DNA of 64,000 nt from Clostridiales bacterium VE202-21 (GTDB taxonomy: Bacteria > Bacillota > Clostridia > Lachnospirales > Lachnospiraceae): positions 1 through 64,000 of the forward strand of contig BAIF02000099.1 in the NCBI GenBank assembly GCA_000509105.1. The letters are read 5' to 3'. The notes under the pieces are model-generated. The model ran no database searches. It saw nothing but the letters and a program-made list of their open reading frames with translations, and was not told where the DNA came from. How positions within the stretch are numbered: the first letter of the stretch is position 1; each line of letters starts with the position of its first letter. Below, one piece after another: positions 56,665 through 64,000 of the stretch. The position numbers and the translations under genes are program-made.

Positions 56665-57672
56665 TCACCGTCCTTTGACCAGGAGTGCGCCTATGCTGCA
56701 GGTAGCCTGGACTCCGTGGTTCTGCATGATCTGCTGGAGAGTGCGCTGCAAGGCGGTGCACCTCTTTTTCAGGGACTCTATTGAATCATGGTAGTTTGTG
56801 AGTAGTATCATGAATTCATCTCCGCCGACACGGCCGATGATATCTGATGCGTGGAATGTTTTGTGGAGTAATTTTCCGGTCTCTTCCAGAAGACGGTCTC
56901 CGGCGGAGTGGCCGATGGTATCATTGATCTTTTTGAAGTCGTCCAGATCTAGAAAGAGCAGGGCGCAATACACGGGGGCGTTTGTATTCAGATACTGGGA
57001 AATTGCATTTTCACAGGACTTTTTGTTTAGAATGCCAGTGAGGGAATCCAGCATGCTCAGGCGTTTGTAACGGCTGCGTATGTCGTGGTCATCGGCGCGG
57101 AGTTTCAGGATTACGTGGGCGACTGCCAGCGAAAAGATAAAGGAAACGACAGAATTAAAGATGTCGTTTTCTGCCATCAGCGGATTTTTTATCTGTAAGA
57201 CTGCAACGGCGTATACGACCTCGACCAGAAACATGACCGTGAACATCTGACGGAAACGGAGAATGAACAGCGCTGGAAACGCAATATATAAAAGCGGTAG
57301 GAAAGAGCTGGGAGCATCCGGGTAAGGAAAGACATCTATAGAAATAACAAAAGCAAACAGCGTGATTTCGAAAGCCAGGCAGATGCCGGTTATCACGCGC
57401 TTGTCTCTGCGGCCTGTCTTTGCGTAAACTGTAGAGATGATGAAAAAGGCCAGTGCCGCCGGGAGAAAAAGAAAATGCTGTAATGTGATTGTCCAGCCTT
57501 TAATGATAAACGGGGTTATTATGTAAAATAAGACAAGGAGAAGGACATTGAGCAGACTGGAAACCTGAAGCAGGATCAGATTTTTCTTTGCGATTTCATT
57601 TTCCGCACTTTTAAAATAGGTTTCTTTTAGGTCTAAGTCTTTCCGAATAAATCCAATTAGATTAAAAAACAT
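56665..57672 (-). CDS. Membrane GGDEF protein, C-terminus cut by an in-frame stop
   Basis: The 335-residue product has about six N-terminal membrane segments (7TM-like sensor region, residues 35-190) and a GGDEF domain with DSLTGILNKK, LFLDLDDFKKINDTIGH and the active RVGGDEFMILL. The ORF ends at TGA (56665-56667) after SIGALLVKGR, yet the same frame continues past it with ISFQTAYTLADKCLYDAKSSGKNN to a second stop at 56563, which is exactly the missing end of a GGDEF domain. The stop is probably a nonsense mutation (CGA or GGA to TGA). The shortened cyclase lacks the last helix and may be unstable. Confidence 0.85.
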   Translation of the reverse strand: MFFNLIGFIRKDLDLKETYFKSAENEIAKKNLILLQVSSLLNVLLLVLFYIITPFIIKGWTITLQHFLFLPAALAFFIISTVYAKTGRRDKRVITGICLAFEITLFAFVISIDVFPYPDAPSSFLPLLYIAFPALFILRFRQMFTVMFLVEVVYAVAVLQIKNPLMAENDIFNSVVSFIFSLAVAHVILKLRADDHDIRSRYKRLSMLDSLTGILNKKSCENAISQYLNTNAPVYCALLFLDLDDFKKINDTIGHSAGDRLLEETGKLLHKTFHASDIIGRVGGDEFMILLTNYHDSIESLKKRCTALQRTLQQIMQNHGVQATCSIGALLVKGR

Positions 57673-57840
57673 ATAAAAGCTCCCTTATGTTTGTGGTTTC
57701 AATTTGCTATGTGATATATTATACTGTGAAAGAGGTTTAAACACAACCGGAATATTTCCAGGATATGCCAGTTGTTGTACTTAAAATAAAATCTAAGTAT
57801 CAGACATAAATAGGCTGCGGAAAAGGGGAGGAAAAGGAAT

Positions 57841-58647
57841 ATGGAGAACGGAAGAATGAGTATTCTGCTGTTTGCGGGAACATCAGAAGGAAGAATGCTG
57901 GCTGAATTTTTAGGCACGCTGTCTGCGCCAGCCTTCGTCAGTACGGCTACAGAGTACGGAATGGAATGCGTGGAAGGAATTCAAAATATCCGGGTCATAA
58001 CGGGCCGGATGGATCAAGAGGCTATCTGCGGATTTATCAGGGAGAATCAGATCAGGCTTGTGATCGATGCCACTCATCCCTTTGCGCGCCTGGCCACGGA
58101 GAATATTCAAAATGCCTGTAAGGGGAGCGGCGCCGGTTATATCCGCTGTCTGCGGGACGAAAGCGGGACAGGCGGCGCAGGATCTTACCGCAATATGGTA
58201 ATTGTAAATTCCGTGGCAGAAGCAGTAGAGTATCTCAAAACACGGGAAGGCCGGATATTCATTTCCACCGGGAGCAAAGAATTAAGGCTGTACACAGCGA
58301 TCGACCATTACAAAGAACGCTGTTTTGCCAGGGTTCTTTCGACAAAAGAGTCCGTGGAAGAGAGCGTGGAGCTTGGATTCAAGGGCTCCCATCTCATCGC
58401 CATGCAGGGACCCTTTTCGAAAGAATTAAATACTGCCATGCTGAAATACACAGGAGCAGACTATTTTGTGACAAAGGAATCAGGCAAAGCGGGGGGGTTT
58501 GAGGAAAAACTGGAGGCTGCCAGAGAGACAGGGGTAACGCTTGTAGTGATTGGAAGGCCTGCAGAAACAGGGTACAGTGTGGAAGAAATAAAGGGTTATA
58601 TTCAGAATATTCTGAATACGGAGGGCAAAGGGGTCAGACCCCTCTGA
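57841..58647 (+). CDS. cbiJ: Precorrin-6A reductase
   Basis: CbiJ/CobK reduces (cobalt-)precorrin-6A to -6B with NADPH in corrin ring synthesis. The 268-residue protein has the N-terminal LLFAGTSEGRMLAEFL, DATHPFARLATENI, RIFISTGSKEL, and IAMQGPFSKELNTAM and YFVTKESGKAGGFEEKLEAA near the C-terminus. GGGGAGGAAAAGG precedes the ATG. The last codons (EGKGVRPL) and the stop lie within a perfect 24-bp palindrome, so the native C-terminus was probably altered by insertion of that element. Confidence 0.94.
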   Translation: MENGRMSILLFAGTSEGRMLAEFLGTLSAPAFVSTATEYGMECVEGIQNIRVITGRMDQEAICGFIRENQIRLVIDATHPFARLATENIQNACKGSGAGYIRCLRDESGTGGAGSYRNMVIVNSVAEAVEYLKTREGRIFISTGSKELRLYTAIDHYKERCFARVLSTKESVEESVELGFKGSHLIAMQGPFSKELNTAMLKYTGADYFVTKESGKAGGFEEKLEAARETGVTLVVIGRPAETGYSVEEIKGYIQNILNTEGKGVRPL

Positions 58648-58672
58648 AGAGGGGTCTGACCCCTTTGCCCTC
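58621..58672. repeat. Perfect 24-bp palindrome with TGAA loop at the cbiJ 3' end
   Basis: Bases 58621-58644 and 58649-58672 are exact reverse complements around TGAA, and each arm contains a further GGGGTCAGACCCC palindrome. The loop supplies the TGA stop of cbiJ. There is no T tract, so it looks more like an inserted REP-like element than a plain terminator. Confidence 0.75.
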
Positions 58673-58753
58673 GTTCTTAAAAAATTACATAAACAAAAGA
58701 AAAAAGTACAAACGGAAGAACGGAAAATCATATACAATGATAGATAGTGAAAA

Positions 58754-58782
58754 TTGCATAATCAGACAATTTATGATAAAAT
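58754..58782 (+). promoter_or_regulatory. Promoter of cobO
   Basis: TTGCAT at 58754-58759 and TAAAAT at 58777-58782 are spaced by 17 bases, with TG at 58774-58775 forming an extended -10. Confidence 0.65.
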
Positions 58783-58809
58783 AAGAGGGATTTTGGATGA
58801 GGTGGGCGC

Positions 58810-59337
58810 ATGAAAAACGGGCTGATACATATTTACTGTGGAGATGGAAAGGGGAAGACGACTGCCGCAACAGGGCTTGCTGTCAGAGCGGCCGGAAGCG
58901 GTATGAAGGTTCTTTTTTCGCGTTTTCTGAAGAACGAGGACTCCGGAGAGCTCAAGATTCTGGATGCCGTGGAGGGAATTACGGTACTCCATATGGACAA
59001 ATCATTTGGATTCTTCAACACGCTGTCCGAAGCGGAGAAAGCGGAGGCTCAGGAGACTTATGCACGGCTGTGGGATACGGTTTGTGAAAAAGCAGTATCC
59101 GGAGAGTATGATATGCTTGTGGTCGACGAGTTTATGGCAGCCTATCATTATGGCCTCATTGATCACACAAAGTCGCTGGCCTTTTTGGAAAAGAAACCTA
59201 AGGAACTGGAGGTCGTTCTGACCGGACGAAATCCGGACGAAAAGCTGATCGGGCTTGCGGATTATGTTTCCGAGATCCGAAAAATCAAACATCCCTTTGA
59301 CCGGGAGATCCGGGCAAGACGGGGGATCGAGTATTAG
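58810..59337 (+). CDS. cobO: Cob(I)alamin adenosyltransferase (CobO/BtuR type)
   Basis: CobO adds the 5'-deoxyadenosyl group from ATP to Co(I) corrinoids. The 175-residue protein has the P-loop YCGDGKGKTTAATGLAVRAAG at the N-terminus, LVVDEFMAAYHYGLI and VVLTGRNPDEKLIGLADYVSEI, followed by the typical C-terminal KIKHPFDREIRARRGIEY. Length is normal. GAGGTGG lies before the ATG. Its own promoter precedes it, so it is uncoupled from cbiJ. Confidence 0.95.
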   Translation: MKNGLIHIYCGDGKGKTTAATGLAVRAAGSGMKVLFSRFLKNEDSGELKILDAVEGITVLHMDKSFGFFNTLSEAEKAEAQETYARLWDTVCEKAVSGEYDMLVVDEFMAAYHYGLIDHTKSLAFLEKKPKELEVVLTGRNPDEKLIGLADYVSEIRKIKHPFDREIRARRGIEY

Positions 59338-59374
59338 GGGGAGATACCTCCGATAAAAAGCAGCCAAAAGGGTA

Positions 59375-59394
59375 ATGTTACCCTTTCGGTATAT
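59375..59394 (+). terminator. Inverted repeat after cobO, weak terminator candidate
   Basis: AAAGGGTAA and TTACCCTTT flank a two-base centre in a 9-bp perfect inverted repeat. Only TTT follows, so termination strength is uncertain. Confidence 0.4.
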
Positions 59395-59439
59395 AATTCA
59401 GGTCTGGCATACAATTTAAAAGTAAGCTGTCCAAGTGGA

Positions 59440-59595
59440 GTATAGTATCTGCAGCGGACGGCCGCAGGGGAAGCAGGTGGAAATCCTGCACAATACCCGT
59501 TGCTGTAAAGGTGGAATGGTATCCATGATGTCACTGTGAGAATTTTCATGGGAAGGCGGAATACCGTGTTGATGCCTGAGTCAGAAAACCCGCTT
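59440..59595 (+). promoter_or_regulatory. Cobalamin riboswitch upstream of cbiMNQO
   Basis: Core elements are GGGGAAGCAGGTGGAAATCC, GCACAATACCCGTTGCTGTAA and the B12 box GCCTGAGTCAGAAAACCCGC at 59574-59593. It lies 120 bases before cbiM and should shut down cobalt uptake and corrin synthesis when cobalamin is plentiful. ORFs crossing it are not genes. Confidence 0.93.
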
Positions 59596-59715
59596 TTAAA
59601 TGGATCTGAATGGTTACGGGGATATGACCGGGTGTTATGCCGCAGATCTCATACGATTTTGTGGTATACCTGGGGGTATTTCAAGACAACATATCACAAA
59701 AAAGGAGAGAGAAAT

Positions 59716-60465
59716 ATGTCAAAAAAAGAAAAATTCTTACTCAAGGCAGCCATCGCGTTTGCGCTGATGTTTGCCGTCACACCGGCTGTGAATGCAATGC
59801 ACATTATGGAGGGGTATCTTCCGGTTAAATACTGTATTGCCTGGGGCGTTATCTGTGTTCCATTCCTGGTTGCCGGCCTGATTTCCCTGAAAAAAAGATT
59901 AAAAGAAAACAGAAAGACCATCACATTGATTGCAATGGCGGGGGCGTTTATTTTTGTGATTTCTTCCCTGAAAATCCCGTCCGTGACGGGAAGCTGTTCC
60001 CATATGACGGGCACAGGGCTGGGGGCAATCCTGTTTGGCCCGGCGGCAGTCAGCGTACTGGGAATCATCGTGCTTTTGTTCCAGGCGATTCTGCTGGCAC
60101 ACGGCGGATTGACAACACTGGGGGCAAACACATTTTCCATGGCGATAGCGGGACCGCTTCTGTCGTTTGGAATCTTTCAGCTCTGTAAAAAAATGAATGT
60201 GAACCGAAAAGTATCCGTTTTTCTGGCGGCTTTTCTGGGCGATATCTTTACATACTGTGTGACCAGCATCCAGCTTGCACTCGCTTACCCATCCGAGGCC
60301 GGCGGTGTTGCGGCATCTGCTGTTAAATTCCTGGGTGTATTTGCACCGACCCAGCTTCCGCTGGCAGTCATCGAAGGCATCCTTACGGTTATCATTGTCA
60401 TCGGCCTGGAATCATATGCAAAACCGGAACTCAAGGCAATTGGATTTTTAAAGGAGGCAAAATAG
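59716..60465 (+). CDS. cbiM: Cobalt ECF transporter S component CbiM
   Basis: CbiM is the substrate-binding membrane subunit of the cobalt ECF transporter. The 249-residue protein has an N-terminal signal-like segment ending in VNA, then MHIMEGYLP, whose His residues bind Co(II) after processing, and [34 protein letters not shown] and further membrane segments. ATG 59716 has AAAGGAGAGA upstream. It heads the riboswitch-controlled cbiMNQO-cbiK-cbiD operon. Confidence 0.96.
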   Translation: MSKKEKFLLKAAIAFALMFAVTPAVNAMHIMEGYLPVKYCIAWGVICVPFLVAGLISLKKRLKENRKTITLIAMAGAFIFVISSLKIPSVTGSCSHMTGTGLGAILFGPAAVSVLGIIVLLFQAILLAHGGLTTLGANTFSMAIAGPLLSFGIFQLCKKMNVNRKVSVFLAAFLGDIFTYCVTSIQLALAYPSEAGGVAASAVKFLGVFAPTQLPLAVIEGILTVIIVIGLESYAKPELKAIGFLKEAK

Positions 60466-60466
60466 G

Positions 60467-60778
60467 ATGAGTAAAAATACAAAAACAGTCATTATTCTTC
60501 TGATCGCAGCTGTATTAATTGCAATTGTGCCCCTGTTCGCGAAGAAAGGCGCTGAGTTCGGCGGCTCTGATGACGCGGGGAGCGTTATGATAGAAGAGAT
60601 TCAGGGGGAATACACCCCATGGTTTACACCGGTGCTGGAGACTGCGCTGGGCGGCGAACTGCCTGGCGAGGTAGAAAGCTTGATTTTTTGTATCCAGACA
60701 GGGATCGGGGTTGGCATCATCGCTTTTGTGATGGGACGATTCGTAGAAAGAAAAAAATGGCAGAAAAAGATGGAATAA
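60467..60778 (+). CDS. cbiN: Cobalt transporter accessory protein CbiN
   Basis: CbiN is a small membrane protein with two membrane segments (TVIILLIAAVLIAIVPLF and FCIQTGIGVGIIAFVMGRF) and an extracytoplasmic loop containing FGGSDDAGSVMIEEIQGEY and PWFTPV. At 103 residues its length is typical. It couples cobalt loading of CbiM. Its ATG lies one base after the cbiM stop, and AAGGAGG lies in the cbiM end. Confidence 0.95.
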   Translation: MSKNTKTVIILLIAAVLIAIVPLFAKKGAEFGGSDDAGSVMIEEIQGEYTPWFTPVLETALGGELPGEVESLIFCIQTGIGVGIIAFVMGRFVERKKWQKKME

Positions 60779-60809
60779 AGAGGAATAAGATTCCGGGAAG
60801 GAGGGCGGC

Positions 60810-61583
60810 ATGATTGTAGTAGATAAGCTCTGTTATCGCTCCAGATTAAGATATGTAAATGCGGCTGAAAAGTTTGCATTTTCCATGATAACTCTGCTGT
60901 TCTGTGTAGTCAGCCGCTCACTCATCGTTGCAGGCGTGGCGTTTGCAGTCAATACATACCTGACCGTGAAAAAAGGACGCATAGCGGCGGGGCAATACGC
61001 AAAGCTGCTGGCGGTGCCTTTTACATTCCTGATATTGAGTACACTTGCGATTATAGTCAATATCTCAAAAGTCCCACTGGATGCTTATGCAATTCCAGTG
61101 GGCAGCTTTTTTATCACAGGGAGTTTTCATTCCCTTCTATTCGGGATACAGCTGATTGCGACAGCCATGGCGAGTGTGTCCTGCCTGTACTTTTTATCTC
61201 TCAATACGACAATGACAGATATTCTGGACGTGCTGGCAAAACTGCACTGCCCCGAGATATTGACGGAACTCATGCTTCTGATCTACCGGTTCATCTTTGT
61301 GCTCATGGAGACTGCTTCCGCCATGATGGTGTCACAGAAGTCCAGGCTGGGCAACAAAGATCTGCGAACATCGGTGAGTTCCTTCGGAAAGATGGGGGCG
61401 GGCCTGCTGCTCCGCGCATTTAAGAGATCCAATGCATTGTATGACGCCATGGAATCCAGGTGCTACGACGGCAGGATCAGAGTACTTGCGGAACATCATC
61501 CGGCCAGAAAAAAGGAGGTCGCTGCAATCACAGTGTTTGAAGTGATCCTGCTTGCATTGACAATATGGAGGAGATTCTTATGA
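60810..61583 (+). CDS. cbiQ: Cobalt ECF transporter T component CbiQ
   Basis: CbiQ is the transmembrane scaffold that joins CbiM to the ATPase. The 257-residue protein has five to six membrane segments and the coupling motifs SCLYFLSLNTTMTDI and the conserved AMESRCYDGRIR near the C-terminus. AAGGAGGG lies before the ATG. Its stop overlaps the cbiO start by four bases (ATGA). Confidence 0.94.
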   Translation: MIVVDKLCYRSRLRYVNAAEKFAFSMITLLFCVVSRSLIVAGVAFAVNTYLTVKKGRIAAGQYAKLLAVPFTFLILSTLAIIVNISKVPLDAYAIPVGSFFITGSFHSLLFGIQLIATAMASVSCLYFLSLNTTMTDILDVLAKLHCPEILTELMLLIYRFIFVLMETASAMMVSQKSRLGNKDLRTSVSSFGKMGAGLLLRAFKRSNALYDAMESRCYDGRIRVLAEHHPARKKEVAAITVFEVILLALTIWRRFL

Positions 61584-62440
61584 ATACAGAGGAAAAGGAT
61601 GTCATAATAGAGGCGAGAGATGTCCACTACGCATATGAAGAAGGAGGCCCGCACTCCCTAAACGGCGTGAGCCTGAAAATAAAAAGGGGGAAAAAGGTGG
61701 CATTCATGGGTGCAAACGGCTGCGGAAAGTCCACTTTTTTTCTATGCTGCAATGGGATATATAAGCCGGATGAGGGAATGGTTCTATTTGAAGGGAAGCC
61801 GGTGGATTACTCCAAAAAGGGATTGCTGGATCTTAGAAGCAGGGTCGGCATTGTCTTTCAGGATCCGGATAATCAGCTGTTTTCGGCAAGCGTGTACCAG
61901 GAGATTTCCTTTGGAATCCTGAACATGGGTGTAGCGGAAGAGAAAGCAAGACAGGAAGTGGACCAGGTGATCGGCCATCTTGAGATAACGCCCTTCCGGG
62001 ACCGCCCGGCCCATGCCCTGAGCGGAGGACAGAAAAAGCAGGTTTCCATCGCCGACATCCTGGTGATGCATCCGGAAGTCATCATACTGGACGAACCGGC
62101 GGCCGCGCTGGACGCAAAACATACAAAGATCGTCAATCAGATCGTAGATGGGCTGGCGGAAGAAGGAATTACGATACTGATGGCTACGCACGATATCGAT
62201 TACGCACTGTCCTGGGCTGATGAGATCGTGCTGATGCATGAGGGAAGAGTACTGCGGCATGCGGATCCCGTCACAGTGTGTACGGATCAGGAGGCGCTGG
62301 CCATGACCAACCAGGAAGAACCCGCCGTATTAAAGCTGTTTGCACGGCTCCAGAAAAAAGGGATACTGGGAGGCGGACTGAAGCCGCCTGTGAATATAAG
62401 AGAACTGGAATATTATATAGAGGCCTCCTCCAAGGCATAA
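61580..62440 (+). CDS. cbiO: Cobalt ECF transporter ATPase CbiO
   Basis: The 286-residue ATPase powers the CbiMNQ cobalt transporter. It has Walker A GANGCGKSTFFLC, Q-loop VFQDPDNQLFSASV (the usual CbiO motif), signature LSGGQKKQVSIADIL, Walker B VIILDEPAAALDAK and H-loop ATHDIDYALSWAD. The ATG at 61580 overlaps the cbiQ stop and has GGAGGAG upstream; the ATG at 61565 lies inside cbiQ. Confidence 0.95.
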   Translation: MNTEEKDVIIEARDVHYAYEEGGPHSLNGVSLKIKRGKKVAFMGANGCGKSTFFLCCNGIYKPDEGMVLFEGKPVDYSKKGLLDLRSRVGIVFQDPDNQLFSASVYQEISFGILNMGVAEEKARQEVDQVIGHLEITPFRDRPAHALSGGQKKQVSIADILVMHPEVIILDEPAAALDAKHTKIVNQIVDGLAEEGITILMATHDIDYALSWADEIVLMHEGRVLRHADPVTVCTDQEALAMTNQEEPAVLKLFARLQKKGILGGGLKPPVNIRELEYYIEASSKA

Positions 62441-62490
62441 GAGGCGGTGAAGGCCGATATCAGAAATTAATAGGAAAGAGAGAGCAGAAA

Positions 62491-63273
62491 ATGGATAAGA
62501 TAACAGGAAAGAAGGCCATACTTGTCGTGAGTTTTGGGACGAGCCATCTGGACACTCTGGAGAAAAACATAACGGCGATTGAAAAGCAGATCGGAGAGTC
62601 ATTTCCGGACTATAGAATCTATCGCGCATTTACCAGCAAAATGATTAAGAACAAACTGCAGAAAAAGGAAAATTTATTCGTAGCGAATGTCAAAGAAGCC
62701 ATGGAACAGATGGCAGAGGACGGAATCGAGCAGGTTATTGTACAGCCGACCCATATTATCAACGGGATAGAGAACGACAGAATGCTCAGGGACGTGATGG
62801 ATTACACAGACAGATTCCGCAGGATACGCGTGGGAAATCCGCTTCTTACCAGTGTGGATGACTATAAGAAATCCATTCATGCCATGATGGCGGAGGTTAC
62901 CCTGGAGGAGGGCGAGGCACTGATCCTGATGGGGCACGGCACAGACCATCATGCGAATTCAGCATACCCGACCCTGGAGTATACCTTCCACTCACTTGGC
63001 TACAATCAGGTGCTGGTGGGCACGGTAGAAGGTTTTCCAGATCTGAGGAACGTCATGACGAAACTGGAAATCTCCGGAATCCGCAAGGTAACGCTGATGC
63101 CGTTTATGGTGGTGGCAGGTGACCATGCGAAGAACGATATGGCGGGGGAAGACGATTCCTGGAAGGCAGAACTGGAGGACGCCGGCTATGAAGTGAAGGC
63201 ACTGATCCGGGGGCTGGGCGAGATGAAGGGAATCCGCAATATCTTTGTTGAACATATTGAAGCCGCTATGTAA
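62491..63273 (+). CDS. cbiK: Sirohydrochlorin cobaltochelatase
   Basis: CbiK inserts Co(II) into sirohydrochlorin, the entry step of the anaerobic (early cobalt) cobalamin route. The 260-residue class II chelatase has AILVVSFGTSHLDTLEKNI, the catalytic His in LMGHGTDHHANSAYPTLEY, GTVEGFPDL, and the second metal-binding His in MPFMVVAGDHAKNDMAGED. AAAGAGAGAG lies upstream of the ATG. It follows cbiO by 50 bases. Confidence 0.95.
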   Translation: MDKITGKKAILVVSFGTSHLDTLEKNITAIEKQIGESFPDYRIYRAFTSKMIKNKLQKKENLFVANVKEAMEQMAEDGIEQVIVQPTHIINGIENDRMLRDVMDYTDRFRRIRVGNPLLTSVDDYKKSIHAMMAEVTLEEGEALILMGHGTDHHANSAYPTLEYTFHSLGYNQVLVGTVEGFPDLRNVMTKLEISGIRKVTLMPFMVVAGDHAKNDMAGEDDSWKAELEDAGYEVKALIRGLGEMKGIRNIFVEHIEAAM

Positions 63274-63292
63274 CAGAGAGAGGAGAAAGACC

Positions 63293-64000
63293 ATGGAAAA
63301 ACAGCTGCCAAAAGGCAGGACGCAGGCAGAGACAGTATGGAAAAACCAAAAGCAGCTGCGCTCGGGCTATACCACCGGCAGCTGTGCGGCAGCGGCAGCC
63401 AAAGCCGCCGCGTACATGCTCCTTTCAAAAGAAGTCATCACACAGGTATCCCTGTTGACTCCGAAAGGCATCACATTGTATCTGGACATCGAGCAGATAG
63501 ACATTGGCCCGGACCGGGTCCGCTGTGCTGTCCAGAAGGACAGCGGGGACGATCCGGATATTACGGATGGTATCTATATTTATGCAGAAGTGAAAAAGAC
63601 CGCGGATGGATCCCTTTGCCTGGATGGGGGAGAAGGGGTCGGAAGAGTCACAAAGAAAGGGCTTCAGCAGGAGATCGGAGAGGCCGCAATCAACAGAGTT
63701 CCCAGGCAGATGATTTTGGGAGCGGTCGAGGAGCAAAGGGAGAGGTTCGGCTACAGCAAAGGGCTGGAGATTGTAATCACGATTCCCGAGGGCAGAAAAC
63801 TGGCTTCGAAGACATTTAACCCCAGATTGGGGATCGAAGGCGGCATCTCAGTGCTCGGCACAAGCGGGATTGTAGAGCCGATGAGTGAAAAGGCCCTCAC
63901 GGATACGATTTTTCTGGAAATGAAAGTATTGAAGGAGAATGGACATGACTGGTGTTATGTGGTGCCAGGCAATTATGGGAGCGATTTTCTGACAGAGTCT
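63293..64000 (+). CDS. cbiD: Cobalt-precorrin-5B C1-methyltransferase, cut by window end
   Basis: CbiD methylates C1 of cobalt-precorrin-5B in the anaerobic pathway. The visible 236 residues include RSGYTTGSCAAAAAKAA near the N-terminus, AVQKDSGDDPDITDG, GGEGVGRVTKKGL, INRVPRQMI and ISVLGTSGIVEPMSEKAL, all CbiD hallmarks. GAGAGGAG precedes the ATG. The C-terminal part lies beyond the window. Further cbi genes probably follow. Confidence 0.95.
   Translation, partial: MEKQLPKGRTQAETVWKNQKQLRSGYTTGSCAAAAAKAAAYMLLSKEVITQVSLLTPKGITLYLDIEQIDIGPDRVRCAVQKDSGDDPDITDGIYIYAEVKKTADGSLCLDGGEGVGRVTKKGLQQEIGEAAINRVPRQMILGAVEEQRERFGYSKGLEIVITIPEGRKLASKTFNPRLGIEGGISVLGTSGIVEPMSEKALTDTIFLEMKVLKENGHDWCYVVPGNYGSDFLTES

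Noticed and set aside
58621-58672. Ordinary Rho-independent terminator
   Set aside because: The stem is perfect, but no T tract follows and the stem includes coding sequence and the stop codon.
59536-59715. N-terminal extension of CbiM starting in the riboswitch
   Set aside because: The extension translates the cobalamin riboswitch. The ATG at 59716 has a strong ribosome site and begins the signal-like segment.
1-64000. CRISPR array, tRNA or rRNA genes, prophage or transposase genes
   Set aside because: None seen. Repeats present are short pairs without regular spacing, and no transposase or integrase motifs were found.

Overview
The window looks like chromosomal DNA of an anaerobic, probably spore-forming gut Clostridium of the Lachnospiraceae type. 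The basis is the gene content: a clostridial 6S RNA, a T-box phenylalanyl-tRNA synthetase operon, a SleL/YaaH-type cortex glycosidase, a glycyl-radical enzyme, a corrinoid methyltransferase system, anaerobic cobalamin synthesis, AGGAGG ribosome sites and frequent extended -10 promoters. This placement is inference; no rRNA marker is present.

Layout. 1-8.8 kb is mostly core: a candidate structured RNA, an EFR1-type flavodoxin/ferredoxin, 6S RNA, a YihY-family membrane protein, T-box-pheS-pheT, a frameshifted SppA-type peptidase and queA. 9.1-18.7 kb is a glycan locus: a CUT1 sugar ABC transporter (binding protein and two permeases, no ATPase), a YesM/YesN-type two-component pair and a 1041-residue GH106-like glycosidase. 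18.8-20.9 kb is a gene graveyard of broken LytTR, DUF3021, ABC ATPase and FtsX-like genes. 21.0-28.7 kb carries an AraC regulator, a DUF2000 protein and a peptide-type ABC operon with an embedded TetR regulator, whose first ATPase has lost its Walker A region. 28.9-41.4 kb is a signalling block of three large hybrid histidine kinases, an Hpt protein and a receiver-GGDEF-EAL protein with a degenerate GGDEF site. A LysM-GH18 spore-type glycosidase follows.

42.8-48.8 kb (minus strand) is an arylacetate-decarboxylase-type glycyl-radical locus: large subunit (hpdB-like, one frameshift), iron-sulfur small subunit (hpdC-like), a PucR-family regulator and an activating radical-SAM enzyme (hpdA-like). 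Radical chemistry residues are conserved, but by my alignment the residues that recognise the 4-hydroxyl of 4-hydroxyphenylacetate are replaced, so the substrate is probably a different arylacetate. A 30-bp palindrome lies in the divergent intergenic region.

49.1-55.8 kb is a corrinoid methyl-transfer system of unusual make-up: a BioB-like radical SAM protein, a UroD/MtaA-type methyltransferase fused to a thioredoxin-like domain, a CobW-type GTPase, a corrinoid protein, and, behind a cobalamin riboswitch, a reductive activase with a MetH-activation-like N-terminus. No separate substrate-specific methyltransferase is seen. A cytosolic Cu/Zn-SOD-like protein and a GGDEF protein with an in-frame stop follow. 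From 57.8 kb to the end come cobalamin genes: cbiJ/cobK, cobO, a second cobalamin riboswitch, cbiMNQO, cbiK and cbiD (cut by the window end). These presumably supply the cofactor for the methyltransferase system.

Several genes carry single-base deletions. They may be real decay or consensus errors, and this matters most for sppA and the hpdB-like gene.
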